A DNA stretch of 11,120 bases from Lachnospiraceae bacterium (GCA_900764225.1 CAAFNG010000026.1:1-11120); one strand, 5' to 3'. Shown: positions 1 to 7,635, counted from the first letter of the stretch. The notes: a model not told the origin generated them from the letters alone. A program made the numbers and translations.

Positions 1-1
1 G

Positions 2-505
2 CATGACAAGGAAGGCCGTGTGATCACACTGGAATTTGAGAATTATTACCTTGTCACCGTATCTACACCGAATTCACAGAGTGAATTAAGAAGACTGGAA
101 TACCGTATGGAATGGGAACGGGATTTTCTGGACTATCTTCTCGGACTTCAGGAGAAGAAGCCTGTGATCTGCTGTGGCGATCTCAACGTGGCACATCAGG
201 AGATCGACCTTAAAAATCCAAAAACAAACCGTAAAAATGCAGGTTTTACAGATGAAGAAAGAGCATGCTTTACCAGAGTGCTTGAGAGTGGATTTATTGA
301 TACTTTCCGTTATTTTTATCCGGATAAAGAGGGAGTTTACTCCTGGTGGTCTTACCGTTTCAAGGCAAGAGAGAAGAATGCAGGATGGCGTATCGATTAT
401 TTCCTGACATCTCCATCTCTGAAAGATAGACTTCAGGATGCGAAGATCCATGGGGAGATCATGGGATCCGATCATTGTCCGGTAGAACTGGATATTGAAC
501 TATAA
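2..505 (+). CDS. exoA: Exodeoxyribonuclease III / AP endonuclease, 5'-truncated by the window edge
   Basis: This is the C-terminal 167 residues of a Mg-dependent exonuclease III / AP endonuclease, which cuts DNA 5' of abasic sites and degrades 3' ends in base excision repair in the cytoplasm. The frame is open from base 2, so the start lies upstream; against Bacillus ExoA (about 250 residues) roughly 85 N-terminal residues are missing, including the metal-binding Glu region. Visible signatures are [12 protein letters not shown] (bases 176-211, catalytic Asp and Asn), the WWSYR motif, WRIDYF with its conserved Asp, and the terminal GSDHCPVEL with the catalytic His. The segment normally read as VYTPNS is VSTPNS here, so the active-site Tyr is Ser (codon 62-64). 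The GH13 gene begins 24 nt after the stop with no promoter visible between them, so the two are probably co-transcribed. Family assignment is firm; full activity is uncertain because of the Ser. Confidence 0.95.
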   Translation, partial: HDKEGRVITLEFENYYLVTVSTPNSQSELRRLEYRMEWERDFLDYLLGLQEKKPVICCGDLNVAHQEIDLKNPKTNRKNAGFTDEERACFTRVLESGFIDTFRYFYPDKEGVYSWWSYRFKAREKNAGWRIDYFLTSPSLKDRLQDAKIHGEIMGSDHCPVELDIEL

Positions 506-515
506 AAAAGAAAAA

Positions 516-523
516 AGGAGGGG
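516..523 (+). promoter_or_regulatory. Ribosome binding site that fixes the TTG start of the GH13 gene
   Basis: AGGAGGGG lies 6 nt upstream of TTG at 530. No other start codon in this frame has comparable support, and the first in-frame ATG is residue 138, well inside the barrel domain. The N-terminal CBM48-like domain would be lost without the TTG start. Confidence 0.85.
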
Positions 524-529
524 ATTGCC

Positions 530-2455
530 TTGGCGAGCCGCAGACTTGGAAAAGTTGAGAGAGGCTATCCGCTGATACTTGGAGCTAATAAAGTAGAGGG
601 TGGTTATAATTTTGCAGTGGAGGCTTCGGAAACGTCTGAAGTGTCCCTGCTTCTGTATAAAAAAAGAGGAACAGCCGCACCGGTGGAGATCGTTTTTCCG
701 GAGGATTTTCATACAGGCCGTGTGTGGGCACTGAAGCTTGCGGATGTTTCCCTGAAGGATTACGAATACAACTACAGGATTGACGGAGAGATCGTACAGG
801 ATCCTTATGCGTATGGGCTTAAAGGAAGAGAACATTTTGGTGCGCCCTTTGATCCGGAGAAGGAGGTACGCTGCCGTTTCCTTACGGAAGATATTTCCGG
901 TTGGGAAGAGGAGAGTGCACCGGCTGTTGAATACGACAATATGATCCTGTATAAGCTTCATGTGCGTGGATACACAAAGCTTGCCAGAAAACAGGTATCT
1001 CATAAGGGGACTTTTCTTGGACTGACCGAGATGATTCCTTACTGGAAGGAGCTGGGGATCAATGCCATTGAACTGATGCCGGCCTATGAATTCTGTGAGG
1101 TTCCTGCCGGAAAAGATGAAAAAGGCAGTGAGCATATCAAGACCCGCCGTAGAGAGAATGTGGTGAATTACTGGGGATATGCGCCGGGATTTTATTTCAG
1201 CCCGAAGAGTGCTTACTGCAGTACCAGGGAACCGGAGCAGGAATTCCGATATCTGATCCGGGAGCTTCATAAGAATGACATCGCCTGTATCATGGAGTTT
1301 TATTTTCCGGAGGGAACGGACAGCATGATAGCACTTCGGGCACTGCAGTTCTGGAGAGCTTTTTATCATGTGGATGGATTCCATGTGTTAGGTGAGGGAG
1401 CCAACCGGGAAATGCTTCTCCGTGACGGCATCCTTTCTGGGGCAAAAATGATCTTTCAGGGCTTTGATTTTGATCAGTTTTACAGAGGAAAATTTCCGGA
1501 TAAACGCTGCGGCGCGGAGAGCAATATGAACTTCCTTCAGGATATGCGTCGTTTTCTTAAGAGCGATGAAGGTATGGTGGAGGCAGCAGCATGGCATATC
1601 CGCCATAACAGTGAGAATCATGGTGTGATCAACTATATGGTGTGCCAGGACGGTTTCACTATGAATGATCTGGTAAGCTATAATTACAAGCATAACGAGG
1701 CAAATGAGGAAGGAAATCAGGACGGAAGCAGCTACAATTATTCCTGGAACTGCGGGATCGAAGGCCCAAGCCGTAAGATTTCCGTGCGTCAGATGCGGGA
1801 ACGCCAGATGAAGAATGCCTTTCTGATGATGCTTTTAAGCCAGGGAGTTCCGATGATCTATAACGGCGATGAGTTCGGCAATTCCCAGGGTGGTAATAAC
1901 AATGCTTACTGCCAGGATAATGTTACAGGCTGGATCGACTGGAAGGGACTTAGCCGGAACCGTGAGCTGTATGAATTTGTAAAGGATGCCATTTCTTTCC
2001 GGAAGGATCATCCGGTGCTTCATATGGCGAGAGAGCTTAAAGGTGTGGATTACCTTACAAAAGGTTTCCCGGATGTATCGCTGCATGGTGAGCGTGCATG
2101 GTATTTAAGCTATGAGAACACTAGCCGCCTTCTTGGGCTTATGTATTATGGCGCATATGCAAGAGAGGAAAACGATCAGAAGGCTTCTGAGGATGATTTT
2201 ATCTATGTAGGCTATAATTTCCACTGGGAGAACCGGAGACTGGCACTTCCGAACCTTCCGGATGGTATGTGCTGGAAAAAAATTACCGATACATCTTTCC
2301 ATGGAGAAGGCTTCCATGTGAAAGACGCAGAAGAATATAAGAAAACGATCGAAATAGGCCCGCGTGCCATTGTGGTGCTTCTGGGCAGACAGGAGGCAAA
2401 AAAAGATGCAGGCATGGCACACGTTGCTGCACTTCAAGACGATCACCAGGCATAA
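530..2455 (+). CDS. GH13 (GlgX/pullulanase-like) alpha-glucan protein, probable pseudoenzyme
   Basis: A 641-residue intracellular protein with no signal peptide, built like a debranching enzyme: a CBM48/isoamylase-N-like domain (about residues 10-100), a GH13 barrel (about 135-500) and a C-terminal beta domain. Conserved scaffold motifs include LYKLHVRGYTKL (140-151), NYWGYAPGFYFSPKSAY (213-229), DGFTMNDLVSYN (374-385) and GDEFGNSQGGNNNAYCQDN (446-464), the last being typical of GlgX and isoamylase. The catalytic positions are replaced. Region II, normally VDGFRFDLA, reads VDGFHVLGE, so the nucleophile Asp is Leu287 and the Arg is His285. The acid/base Glu is Gln310 (MIFQGFD). Region I, normally DVVxNH, reads MEFYFPEG (255-262). 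The region IV His is Gln373; only Asp374 remains. The frame is intact, so this looks like a maintained non-catalytic protein. It may bind or sense alpha-glucan, but that is inference. It starts at TTG behind a strong ribosome binding site, and its last 50 nt overlap the next gene. Confidence 0.93.
   Translation: MASRRLGKVERGYPLILGANKVEGGYNFAVEASETSEVSLLLYKKRGTAAPVEIVFPEDFHTGRVWALKLADVSLKDYEYNYRIDGEIVQDPYAYGLKGREHFGAPFDPEKEVRCRFLTEDISGWEEESAPAVEYDNMILYKLHVRGYTKLARKQVSHKGTFLGLTEMIPYWKELGINAIELMPAYEFCEVPAGKDEKGSEHIKTRRRENVVNYWGYAPGFYFSPKSAYCSTREPEQEFRYLIRELHKNDIACIMEFYFPEGTDSMIALRALQFWRAFYHVDGFHVLGEGANREMLLRDGILSGAKMIFQGFDFDQFYRGKFPDKRCGAESNMNFLQDMRRFLKSDEGMVEAAAWHIRHNSENHGVINYMVCQDGFTMNDLVSYNYKHNEANEEGNQDGSSYNYSWNCGIEGPSRKISVRQMRERQMKNAFLMMLLSQGVPMIYNGDEFGNSQGGNNNAYCQDNVTGWIDWKGLSRNRELYEFVKDAISFRKDHPVLHMARELKGVDYLTKGFPDVSLHGERAWYLSYENTSRLLGLMYYGAYAREENDQKASEDDFIYVGYNFHWENRRLALPNLPDGMCWKKITDTSFHGEGFHVKDAEEYKKTIEIGPRAIVVLLGRQEAKKDAGMAHVAALQDDHQA
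2391..2396 (+). promoter_or_regulatory. Ribosome binding site inside the GH13 gene that sets the start of the next gene
   Basis: A perfect AGGAGG lies 9 nt before ATG at 2406, within the 3' end of the GH13 coding sequence. It favours this ATG over the in-frame ATG at 2364, which has no comparable site. Confidence 0.75.
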
Positions 2456-2960
2456 GCTTCTGGTAATGAAATACTGTTTCCGCATTGGACTGTACAAGCA
2501 GGGACTGCTTCACGATCTGTCCAAATATTCGCCAACGGAATTTCTGGTAGGCTGTAAGTATTATCAGGGAACAAGAAGCCCCAATAATGCAGAGCGGGAG
2601 GCAACCGGAGTTTCCATGTCCTGGCTGCATCACAAAGGCAGGAACAAGCATCATTTTGAGCACTGGGTGGACTATTCCCTTGATGGAGAACATGTGATCA
2701 TGGGAGCCAGAATGCCGAAAAAATATGTGGCAGAGATGGTCATGGACCGGATCAGTGCATCCAGAAATTATCTGGGGGATGCCTATACCCATCATGAACC
2801 GCTGGATTATTTTCTGAAAAGCAAGGAGAAGCTCTGGTTCATCCATCCACAGACAAAGAAAGAACTGGAGGGACTTTTGAGGATTCTGGACAGATACGGA
2901 GAAGATAAGGCATTATGGTATATCCGGAATGTATATCTGGGTAAAGGCAGAAAAAGATAG
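2406..2960 (+). CDS. DUF5662-like small histidine-rich protein, function unknown
   Basis: A 184-residue soluble protein that I recognise as resembling the DUF5662 family; function is unknown. The start chosen is ATG 2406 (MQAWHTLLHFK), preceded by AGGAGG; a longer form from 2364 would only add residues that look like out-of-frame GH13 sequence. Visible features are HKLLVMKYC near residues 16-24, an HD dyad in GLLHDLSKYSPTEF (residues 33-46, His36 Asp37), a His-rich stretch WLHHKGRNKHHFEHW (73-87), and GDAYTHHEPLDYF (114-126). Spaced His, His-Asp and His/Asp positions on a mostly helical protein recall metal-dependent HD-domain phosphohydrolases, but that comparison is inference and no substrate can be named. 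The gene overlaps the GH13 gene by 50 nt in another frame, suggesting coupled expression. No signal peptide or membrane segment is visible. Confidence 0.85.
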   Translation: MQAWHTLLHFKTITRHKLLVMKYCFRIGLYKQGLLHDLSKYSPTEFLVGCKYYQGTRSPNNAEREATGVSMSWLHHKGRNKHHFEHWVDYSLDGEHVIMGARMPKKYVAEMVMDRISASRNYLGDAYTHHEPLDYFLKSKEKLWFIHPQTKKELEGLLRILDRYGEDKALWYIRNVYLGKGRKR

Positions 2961-2983
2961 GGGTATATTTTTCGAAAGCAGTC

Positions 2984-2992
2984 TGATATAAT
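2984..2992 (+). promoter_or_regulatory. Extended -10 promoter before the DUF6553-like gene
   Basis: TGATATAAT gives a perfect TATAAT hexamer (2987-2992) preceded by the TGn extension. The -35 region (about 2964-2969, TATATT, 17 nt away) is poor, as is usual for extended -10 promoters. Transcription would start near 2999, just before the AGGAGG at 3004-3009. Confidence 0.6.
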
Positions 2993-3017
2993 ATTCAGAT
3001 ATCAGGAGGAAGAATGA

Positions 3018-3596
3018 ATGGACACACCAACAATTGCGAAATACTATAGAGAGAAAGAGCCCATGGAACGACTGAAGCTTCTGGAGCAGTCCATTGCGGC
3101 AGAGGAAGATCCGGAAGGAAATAAAGTCCGTAAGGAGCTGTGGGATATCCGCTACAGCGATAAATCTGAGGTGAAAGGCACAAGAGCAGATGGCTTCCTT
3201 GCCCTCTGGATGACTTTGGAATTTAACCGGAATTCCGGTTCCAGATTTTTCGGAACAAGAAGTGCAAAAAAAGATATCAACAAATATCTCAAAAAACTGA
3301 AATTCCAGGAGCTTCAGGAGAAGGGCGGCCTTTATGAAGAGCTTCTTTATCGTGAATGCTGCCATATGGTTCTGGTCTACATGGACCTCTGCCAGACAGA
3401 TAAGTCCTATAACACAACACTTTGCGGACTGATCCATATTAAAGAGGACAGCGCGAAGGCCAAGCTCCAGAGAGATATCCAGGAGACTGCAGTACAGCTT
3501 CCGGGAAATCTTGGAATGGAAGCAGAGCTTGGAATCATCACAAGAGCTGCCAGAGAGATCTACAGGCAGTACTATCCGAACGAAGGAAACATTTAG
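3018..3596 (+). CDS. Uncharacterised protein resembling DUF6553
   Basis: A 192-residue soluble, mostly helical and highly charged protein. From memory it resembles DUF6553, a family I associate with Lachnospiraceae; this naming is moderate confidence and no function is known. Visible features are a conserved-looking N-terminal segment (MDTPTIAKYYREKEP), a central RADGFLALWMTLEFNRN (residues 56-72) ahead of a Lys-rich helix (84-95), YRECCHMVLVYMDLC (111-125), and a further Cys at 136. Cys114, Cys115, His116, Cys125 and Cys136 could in principle bind metal, but no standard finger pattern is seen. ATG 3018 is preceded by AGGAGG (3004-3009, 8 nt spacing). It may be transcribed both from its own extended -10 promoter and by read-through from the genes upstream, since no terminator is seen in the 57 nt gap. 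A terminator follows its stop. Confidence 0.85.
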   Translation: MDTPTIAKYYREKEPMERLKLLEQSIAAEEDPEGNKVRKELWDIRYSDKSEVKGTRADGFLALWMTLEFNRNSGSRFFGTRSAKKDINKYLKKLKFQELQEKGGLYEELLYRECCHMVLVYMDLCQTDKSYNTTLCGLIHIKEDSAKAKLQRDIQETAVQLPGNLGMEAELGIITRAAREIYRQYYPNEGNI

Positions 3597-3618
3597 GGAG
3601 CGTAAAGCTTCCGTTTCA

Positions 3619-3650
3619 GGCTGTCTGAATGCTCAGGCAGCCTTTTGTTG
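3619..3650 (+). terminator. Rho-independent terminator after the DUF6553-like gene
   Basis: The arms GGCTGTCTGA (3619-3628) and TCAGGCAGCC (3633-3642) form a 10-bp stem with one G-U pair and a 4-nt loop, followed by TTTTGTTG. It ends the exoA to DUF6553-like group. Confidence 0.85.
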
Positions 3651-3677
3651 CCATGTATCTGCAGGCGGCTGTTAAAT
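3648..3677 (+). promoter_or_regulatory. Candidate promoter for the M16C peptidase gene
   Basis: TTGCCA (3648-3653, 5 of 6 to the -35 consensus) and TTAAAT (3672-3677, 4 of 6 to the -10) are separated by 18 nt. The -35 overlaps the U-tract end of the preceding terminator. The start would be about 55 nt before the gene. A promoter is expected here because the terminator isolates the gene, but the match is only fair. Confidence 0.4.
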
Positions 3678-3737
3678 ACTTAAATGCAGAACGTAACAGA
3701 TACGGGAAGAAAAAACTCAGGAGGTTGATTTAAATTT

Positions 3738-6662
3738 ATGAATCCAGATCATCTGAAATCATATGAAGTCCTGAAGGAAGAAGAGCTTCAGGATATTCAT
3801 TCCAAAGGCTGGCTTTTAAGACACAGAAAAACAGGAGCCAGAGTAATGCTCATCGAGAACGATGATGAGAATAAAGTTTTTAATATTGCATTCCGCACAC
3901 CGCCGAAGAACAGTACCGGTGTTGCCCATATTCTGGAACACAGCGTACTGTGCGGATCCCGGGAATTTCCGCTTAAAGATCCGTTTGTAGAGCTGGTAAA
4001 AGGCTCTCTTAACACATTCCTCAATGCGATGACCTATCCGGACAAGACCTGCTATCCGGTAGCCAGCTGCAATGACCGGGATTTCCAGAATCTGATGCAT
4101 GTATATCTGGATGCAGTATTTTATCCGAATATTTACAAAAAAGAGGAGATTTTCCGCCAGGAGGGCTGGAACTATCATCTGGAGAATAAGGAAGGCCCGC
4201 TGAAATATAACGGTGTTGTATATAACGAGATGAAGGGAGCTTTTTCCTCACCGGATGATGTGCTGGAGCGTGAGATCATGAATTCCCTGTTCCCGGATAC
4301 CACCTATGGATGTGAGTCCGGCGGTGATCCTGTGAATATCCCGGACTTAAGCTACGAGGAATTCCTGGATTTCCACAGACGTTATTATCATCCGTCCAAC
4401 AGCTTTATCTATCTCTATGGAAACATGGACATGGAAGAGAAGCTGGAGTTTATTGACAGCCATTATCTCTCTGCATTTGATTCCCTTGAGATCGATTCCG
4501 AGATCCAAAACCAGGAGGCTTTTGAAGCAGTAAAGGATATTCAGAAAAACTATCCGATTGCAGAGAATGAGGGAGAAGAGGACAACACATATCTTTCCTA
4601 CAACATGGTTGTGGGTGAGGCAGCAGATATTAATTTAAGCCTTGCTTTTGAAGTGCTGGACTATGCACTTTTAAGTGCGCCGGGTGCGCCGCTTAAACAG
4701 GCACTTCTTGATGCAAAGATCGGTAAGGACATCTATGGTTCCTTTGAAGATGGAATCAAGCAGACCTATTTTTCCATTGTGGCAAAGGGCGCAAATTTAA
4801 GCCAGAAGGAAGAATTTGTAAAGGTGATCCGTGATACCCTTACAAAGATCGCAGAAGAGGGAATTGATAAAAAGGCAGTTACAGCAGGAATCAATTACTA
4901 TGAGTTCCGTTTCCGTGAGGCAGATTTCTCCTCTTATCCGAAGGGACTGATGTACGGCCTTGATATCTTAAGCAGCTGGCTCTATGACGATCAGAAGCCG
5001 TTCTGCGAGGTACAGCTTCTGGAGGGCTTTGCGTTCCTCAAGAAAGCACGGGAAGAAGGATATTTCGAGGAGCTGATCCGCAAATATCTTCTGGATAACA
5101 CCCATGGTTCCGTTCTTTCCCTGGTACCGGAACGTGGCCTTGCGGCAAAGCGGGATAAGGAACTGGAAGAGAAGCTGGAGAATTACCGCAACAGTCTTTC
5201 CGATGAGAAGCTTGAAGAAATGGTAGAGCGCACAAAAGCACTGGAGGCTTATCAGGAGGCAGAGGAGGATCCGGAGGCTCTGACCTGTATCCCGATGCTT
5301 TCCAGAGAGGACATTAAAAAAGAGATCACAGGGCTGACTAATGAGGAGCATTTTGTAGATGACAGCCTGTTTTTATATCATGATGTATGCACCAATGGCA
5401 TCGGATATGCAGATCTGCTTTTTGAGATCCATGATTTCGATGTGAATACAGTCCATTATCTGGGACTCTTAAAATCCGTGCTTGGTGCAGTAGATACCGA
5501 GAATTACAGCTATGGAGAGCTGTTTAATGAGGTGAATGCAAGAACCGGTGGTATTGCTTATGGAATTGAGGTATTTGACAATGCCGCAGATACGGATGCG
5601 TTCCGTGCCATGTTTGCAGTGAGAGGCAAGGCACTGTATCCGGAGATGAAGTTCATGTTCGACATGATCCGTGAGGTTCTTACCACATCCAAGCTGGAGG
5701 ATACCAAGAGACTTTATGAGATCATTGCCAGAGTGAAATCCAGAGCACAGGCAAACCTTGTAAGTGCGGGACATTCCACAGCCGTACTTCGTGGCGCAGC
5801 CTACGCATCTCCGATGGCAGCTTTCCAGGACGAAATGGCAGGAATCGGATACTATCAGTTTATTGAGAAGCTGGAGAAAGATTTTGACACCTGCAAGGAT
5901 GAGATCATAAAAAATCTCCGCAGGGTCATGGAAACAGTTCTTCGTCCGGAGAACTTCTGCGTAAGCTACACAGGAGAGAGAGAATCCCTGGAGGCAGTGA
6001 AGACACAGGTAGGAGAGATCCGTAAAGTCCTGTTTAACGGACAGAAACAGGAGGAGACAGCACAGCCGGCCTGCATAAAGAAAAACGAGGCATTCAAAAC
6101 CTCCGGTCAGGTTCAGTACGTAGCCCAGAACGGAAACTTCCGTAAAAAAGGTCTTGAATACACCGGCGCATTGGAGATCCTGAAGGTGATCTTAAGCTAC
6201 GATTATCTCTGGATCAACATTCGTGTCAAGGGCGGCGCTTACGGCTGCATGAGCGGATTTAAGAGAAGTGGAGAGAGCTTCCTGGTATCTTACCGTGATC
6301 CGCATCTTAAGAGAACCCTGGAGGTATATCAGGGCGTACCGGCTTACATTCGTGCTTTTGAGGCAGACGAACGTGAGATGACCAAATATATCATCGGAAC
6401 CATCAGCAACAAGGATGTGCCGAGAACACCACAGATGCAGGGTGCGATCTCCAAGAGTGCATATTTCTCTCAGGTTACGGAGGAGATGCTGCAGAAGGAG
6501 AGAGACCAGATCATTGGAGCACAGAAAGAAGATATTCAGGCACTGGCTGAGCTTGTGGAGGCAGTGCTTTCTGATGACCAGATCTGTGTTGTGGGAAGTG
6601 AGACAGCAATCGATAAGGCAGAAGATATCTTTATGGAAGTGAAGCCGTTGATCAGCTGCTGA
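3738..6662 (+). CDS. M16C family zinc metallopeptidase (PreP/insulinase-like)
   Basis: A 974-residue peptidase of the presequence protease/Cym1 type, the usual length for M16C. These enzymes form a clam-shell chamber from two homologous halves and degrade short unstructured peptides. The inverted zinc motif HxxEH is present as HILEH (His64, Glu67, His68), and the distal zinc ligand is Glu164 in YNEMKGAFSSP. The C-terminal half carries the substrate-positioning Arg/Tyr pair in IRVKGGAYG (Arg829 and Tyr835). With all four sites intact the protein should be active. No signal peptide or membrane segment is seen, so it should act in the cytoplasm, possibly in peptide turnover (inference). The start ATG is 13 nt after AGGAGG (3719-3724), a rather long spacing, but a stop codon at 3726 in the same frame rules out an upstream start. 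It is separated from era by 61 nt holding a hairpin. Confidence 0.95.
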   Translation: MNPDHLKSYEVLKEEELQDIHSKGWLLRHRKTGARVMLIENDDENKVFNIAFRTPPKNSTGVAHILEHSVLCGSREFPLKDPFVELVKGSLNTFLNAMTYPDKTCYPVASCNDRDFQNLMHVYLDAVFYPNIYKKEEIFRQEGWNYHLENKEGPLKYNGVVYNEMKGAFSSPDDVLEREIMNSLFPDTTYGCESGGDPVNIPDLSYEEFLDFHRRYYHPSNSFIYLYGNMDMEEKLEFIDSHYLSAFDSLEIDSEIQNQEAFEAVKDIQKNYPIAENEGEEDNTYLSYNMVVGEAADINLSLAFEVLDYALLSAPGAPLKQALLDAKIGKDIYGSFEDGIKQTYFSIVAKGANLSQKEEFVKVIRDTLTKIAEEGIDKKAVTAGINYYEFRFREADFSSYPKGLMYGLDILSSWLYDDQKPFCEVQLLEGFAFLKKAREEGYFEELIRKYLLDNTHGSVLSLVPERGLAAKRDKELEEKLENYRNSLSDEKLEEMVERTKALEAYQEAEEDPEALTCIPMLSREDIKKEITGLTNEEHFVDDSLFLYHDVCTNGIGYADLLFEIHDFDVNTVHYLGLLKSVLGAVDTENYSYGELFNEVNARTGGIAYGIEVFDNAADTDAFRAMFAVRGKALYPEMKFMFDMIREVLTTSKLEDTKRLYEIIARVKSRAQANLVSAGHSTAVLRGAAYASPMAAFQDEMAGIGYYQFIEKLEKDFDTCKDEIIKNLRRVMETVLRPENFCVSYTGERESLEAVKTQVGEIRKVLFNGQKQEETAQPACIKKNEAFKTSGQVQYVAQNGNFRKKGLEYTGALEILKVILSYDYLWINIRVKGGAYGCMSGFKRSGESFLVSYRDPHLKRTLEVYQGVPAYIRAFEADEREMTKYIIGTISNKDVPRTPQMQGAISKSAYFSQVTEEMLQKERDQIIGAQKEDIQALAELVEAVLSDDQICVVGSETAIDKAEDIFMEVKPLISC

Positions 6663-6678
6663 TAATCAGAATAAGAAT

Positions 6679-6706
6679 CCTGCTGTCCGTTAAATGGGAC
6701 AGCAGG
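6679..6706 (+). other. Perfect 10-bp hairpin without a U-tract between the M16C gene and era
   Basis: CCTGCTGTCC (6679-6688) and GGACAGCAGG (6697-6706) pair perfectly across an 8-nt loop. The plus-strand 3' flank is ACATGAG, so it is not a canonical intrinsic terminator in that direction. It ends only 4 nt before the era ribosome binding site (GAGAGG, 6711-6716). It could be a weak terminator, an mRNA processing or stability element, or a modulator of era translation. Confidence 0.7.
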
Positions 6707-6723
6707 ACATGAGAGGATAAAGA

Positions 6724-7632
6724 ATGGAAAATAATTTCAAATCAGGCTTTGTTGCGATCATCGGAAGACCAAACGTTGGAAAATCCACACTGATGAACCA
6801 CCTCATCGGACAGAAGATCGCCATTACATCAAACAAACCACAGACAACAAGAAATAAGATCCAGACCGTGTACACCAGTGACGAAGGACAGATCGTATTT
6901 CTTGATACACCAGGTATTCATAAGGCGAAAAACAAGCTTGGTGAGTACATGGTGCAGGTTGCGGAGAGAACACTGAAGGAAGTGGACGCCATAATGTGGC
7001 TGGTGGAGCCGTCCACTTTTGTGGGAGCCGGAGAGCGCCACATTGCCGAGCAGCTTCAGAAGGTAGGAGTTCCGGTGATCCTGATCATCAACAAGATCGA
7101 TACCGTTAAAAAAGAGGAGCTTCTTCCTGCAATTGATACTTACCGCAAGATCTGCGATTTCGCAGAGATCATTCCGTGCTCTGCACTTCGTGGAAATAAC
7201 ACACAGGATATTATTCCGAGTATTTTTAAATATCTGCCTTACGGACCGATGTTTTATGATGAGGATACTGTCACAGATCAGCCGCAGCGCCAGATCGCAG
7301 CAGAGATCATCCGTGAGAAAGCACTTCACGCGCTGGATGAGGAGATTCCGCATGGAATCGCCGTTGCCATCGATAGAATGAAGAAACGTCTGGGCAGAAG
7401 TAATATCATTGATATTGATGCGACTATCATCTGTGAGAGAAATTCCCACAAGGGAATTATCATCGGCAAGCAGGGTGCCATGCTGAAAAAAATCGGAAGC
7501 AATGCCCGCTATGAGCTGGAACGCATGCTGGAATCCAAGGTAAATTTAAAACTCTGGGTCAAGGTAACAAAGAACTGGCGTGACAGTGACTTCCTGATCA
7601 AGAACTTTGGATACGATAAGAAAGAAATCTAA
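6724..7632 (+). CDS. era: GTPase Era, 30S ribosome assembly factor
   Basis: Era is an essential GTPase that binds 16S rRNA near its 3' end and promotes 30S subunit maturation. The 302-residue length is typical. G1 is GRPNVGKS (residues 14-21), switch I is in PQTTRNKI (39-46), G3 is DTPG (61-64), G4 is NKID (123-126) and G5 is SAL (153-155). The C-terminal KH RNA-binding domain shows IIIGKQGAMLKKIG (245-258). ATG 6724 follows GAGAGG by 7 nt. The recO gene begins 3 nt after the stop, a common Firmicutes pairing. No clear promoter is seen directly upstream; a GATAAT at 6661-6666 lacks a good -35, so era may depend on read-through from the peptidase gene past the hairpin. Confidence 0.98.
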   Translation: MENNFKSGFVAIIGRPNVGKSTLMNHLIGQKIAITSNKPQTTRNKIQTVYTSDEGQIVFLDTPGIHKAKNKLGEYMVQVAERTLKEVDAIMWLVEPSTFVGAGERHIAEQLQKVGVPVILIINKIDTVKKEELLPAIDTYRKICDFAEIIPCSALRGNNTQDIIPSIFKYLPYGPMFYDEDTVTDQPQRQIAAEIIREKALHALDEEIPHGIAVAIDRMKKRLGRSNIIDIDATIICERNSHKGIIIGKQGAMLKKIGSNARYELERMLESKVNLKLWVKVTKNWRDSDFLIKNFGYDKKEI

Positions 7633-7635
7633 AAA

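Noticed and set aside
500..1384. A 294-codon minus-strand open frame opposite the GH13-like gene
   Set aside because: It is fully antisense to a well-supported gene, and its composition (Arg, His, Ile and Cys rich, no motifs) is that of a shadow frame.
2364..2405. Longer N-terminus for the DUF5662-like protein from ATG 2364
   Set aside because: There is no good ribosome binding site before 2364, while AGGAGG is correctly placed for ATG 2406. The extra 14 residues have no family character.
6661..6666. GATAAT as a -10 element of an era promoter
   Set aside because: No acceptable -35 lies 16 to 18 nt upstream and there is no TGn extension, so read-through from the peptidase gene is as likely.
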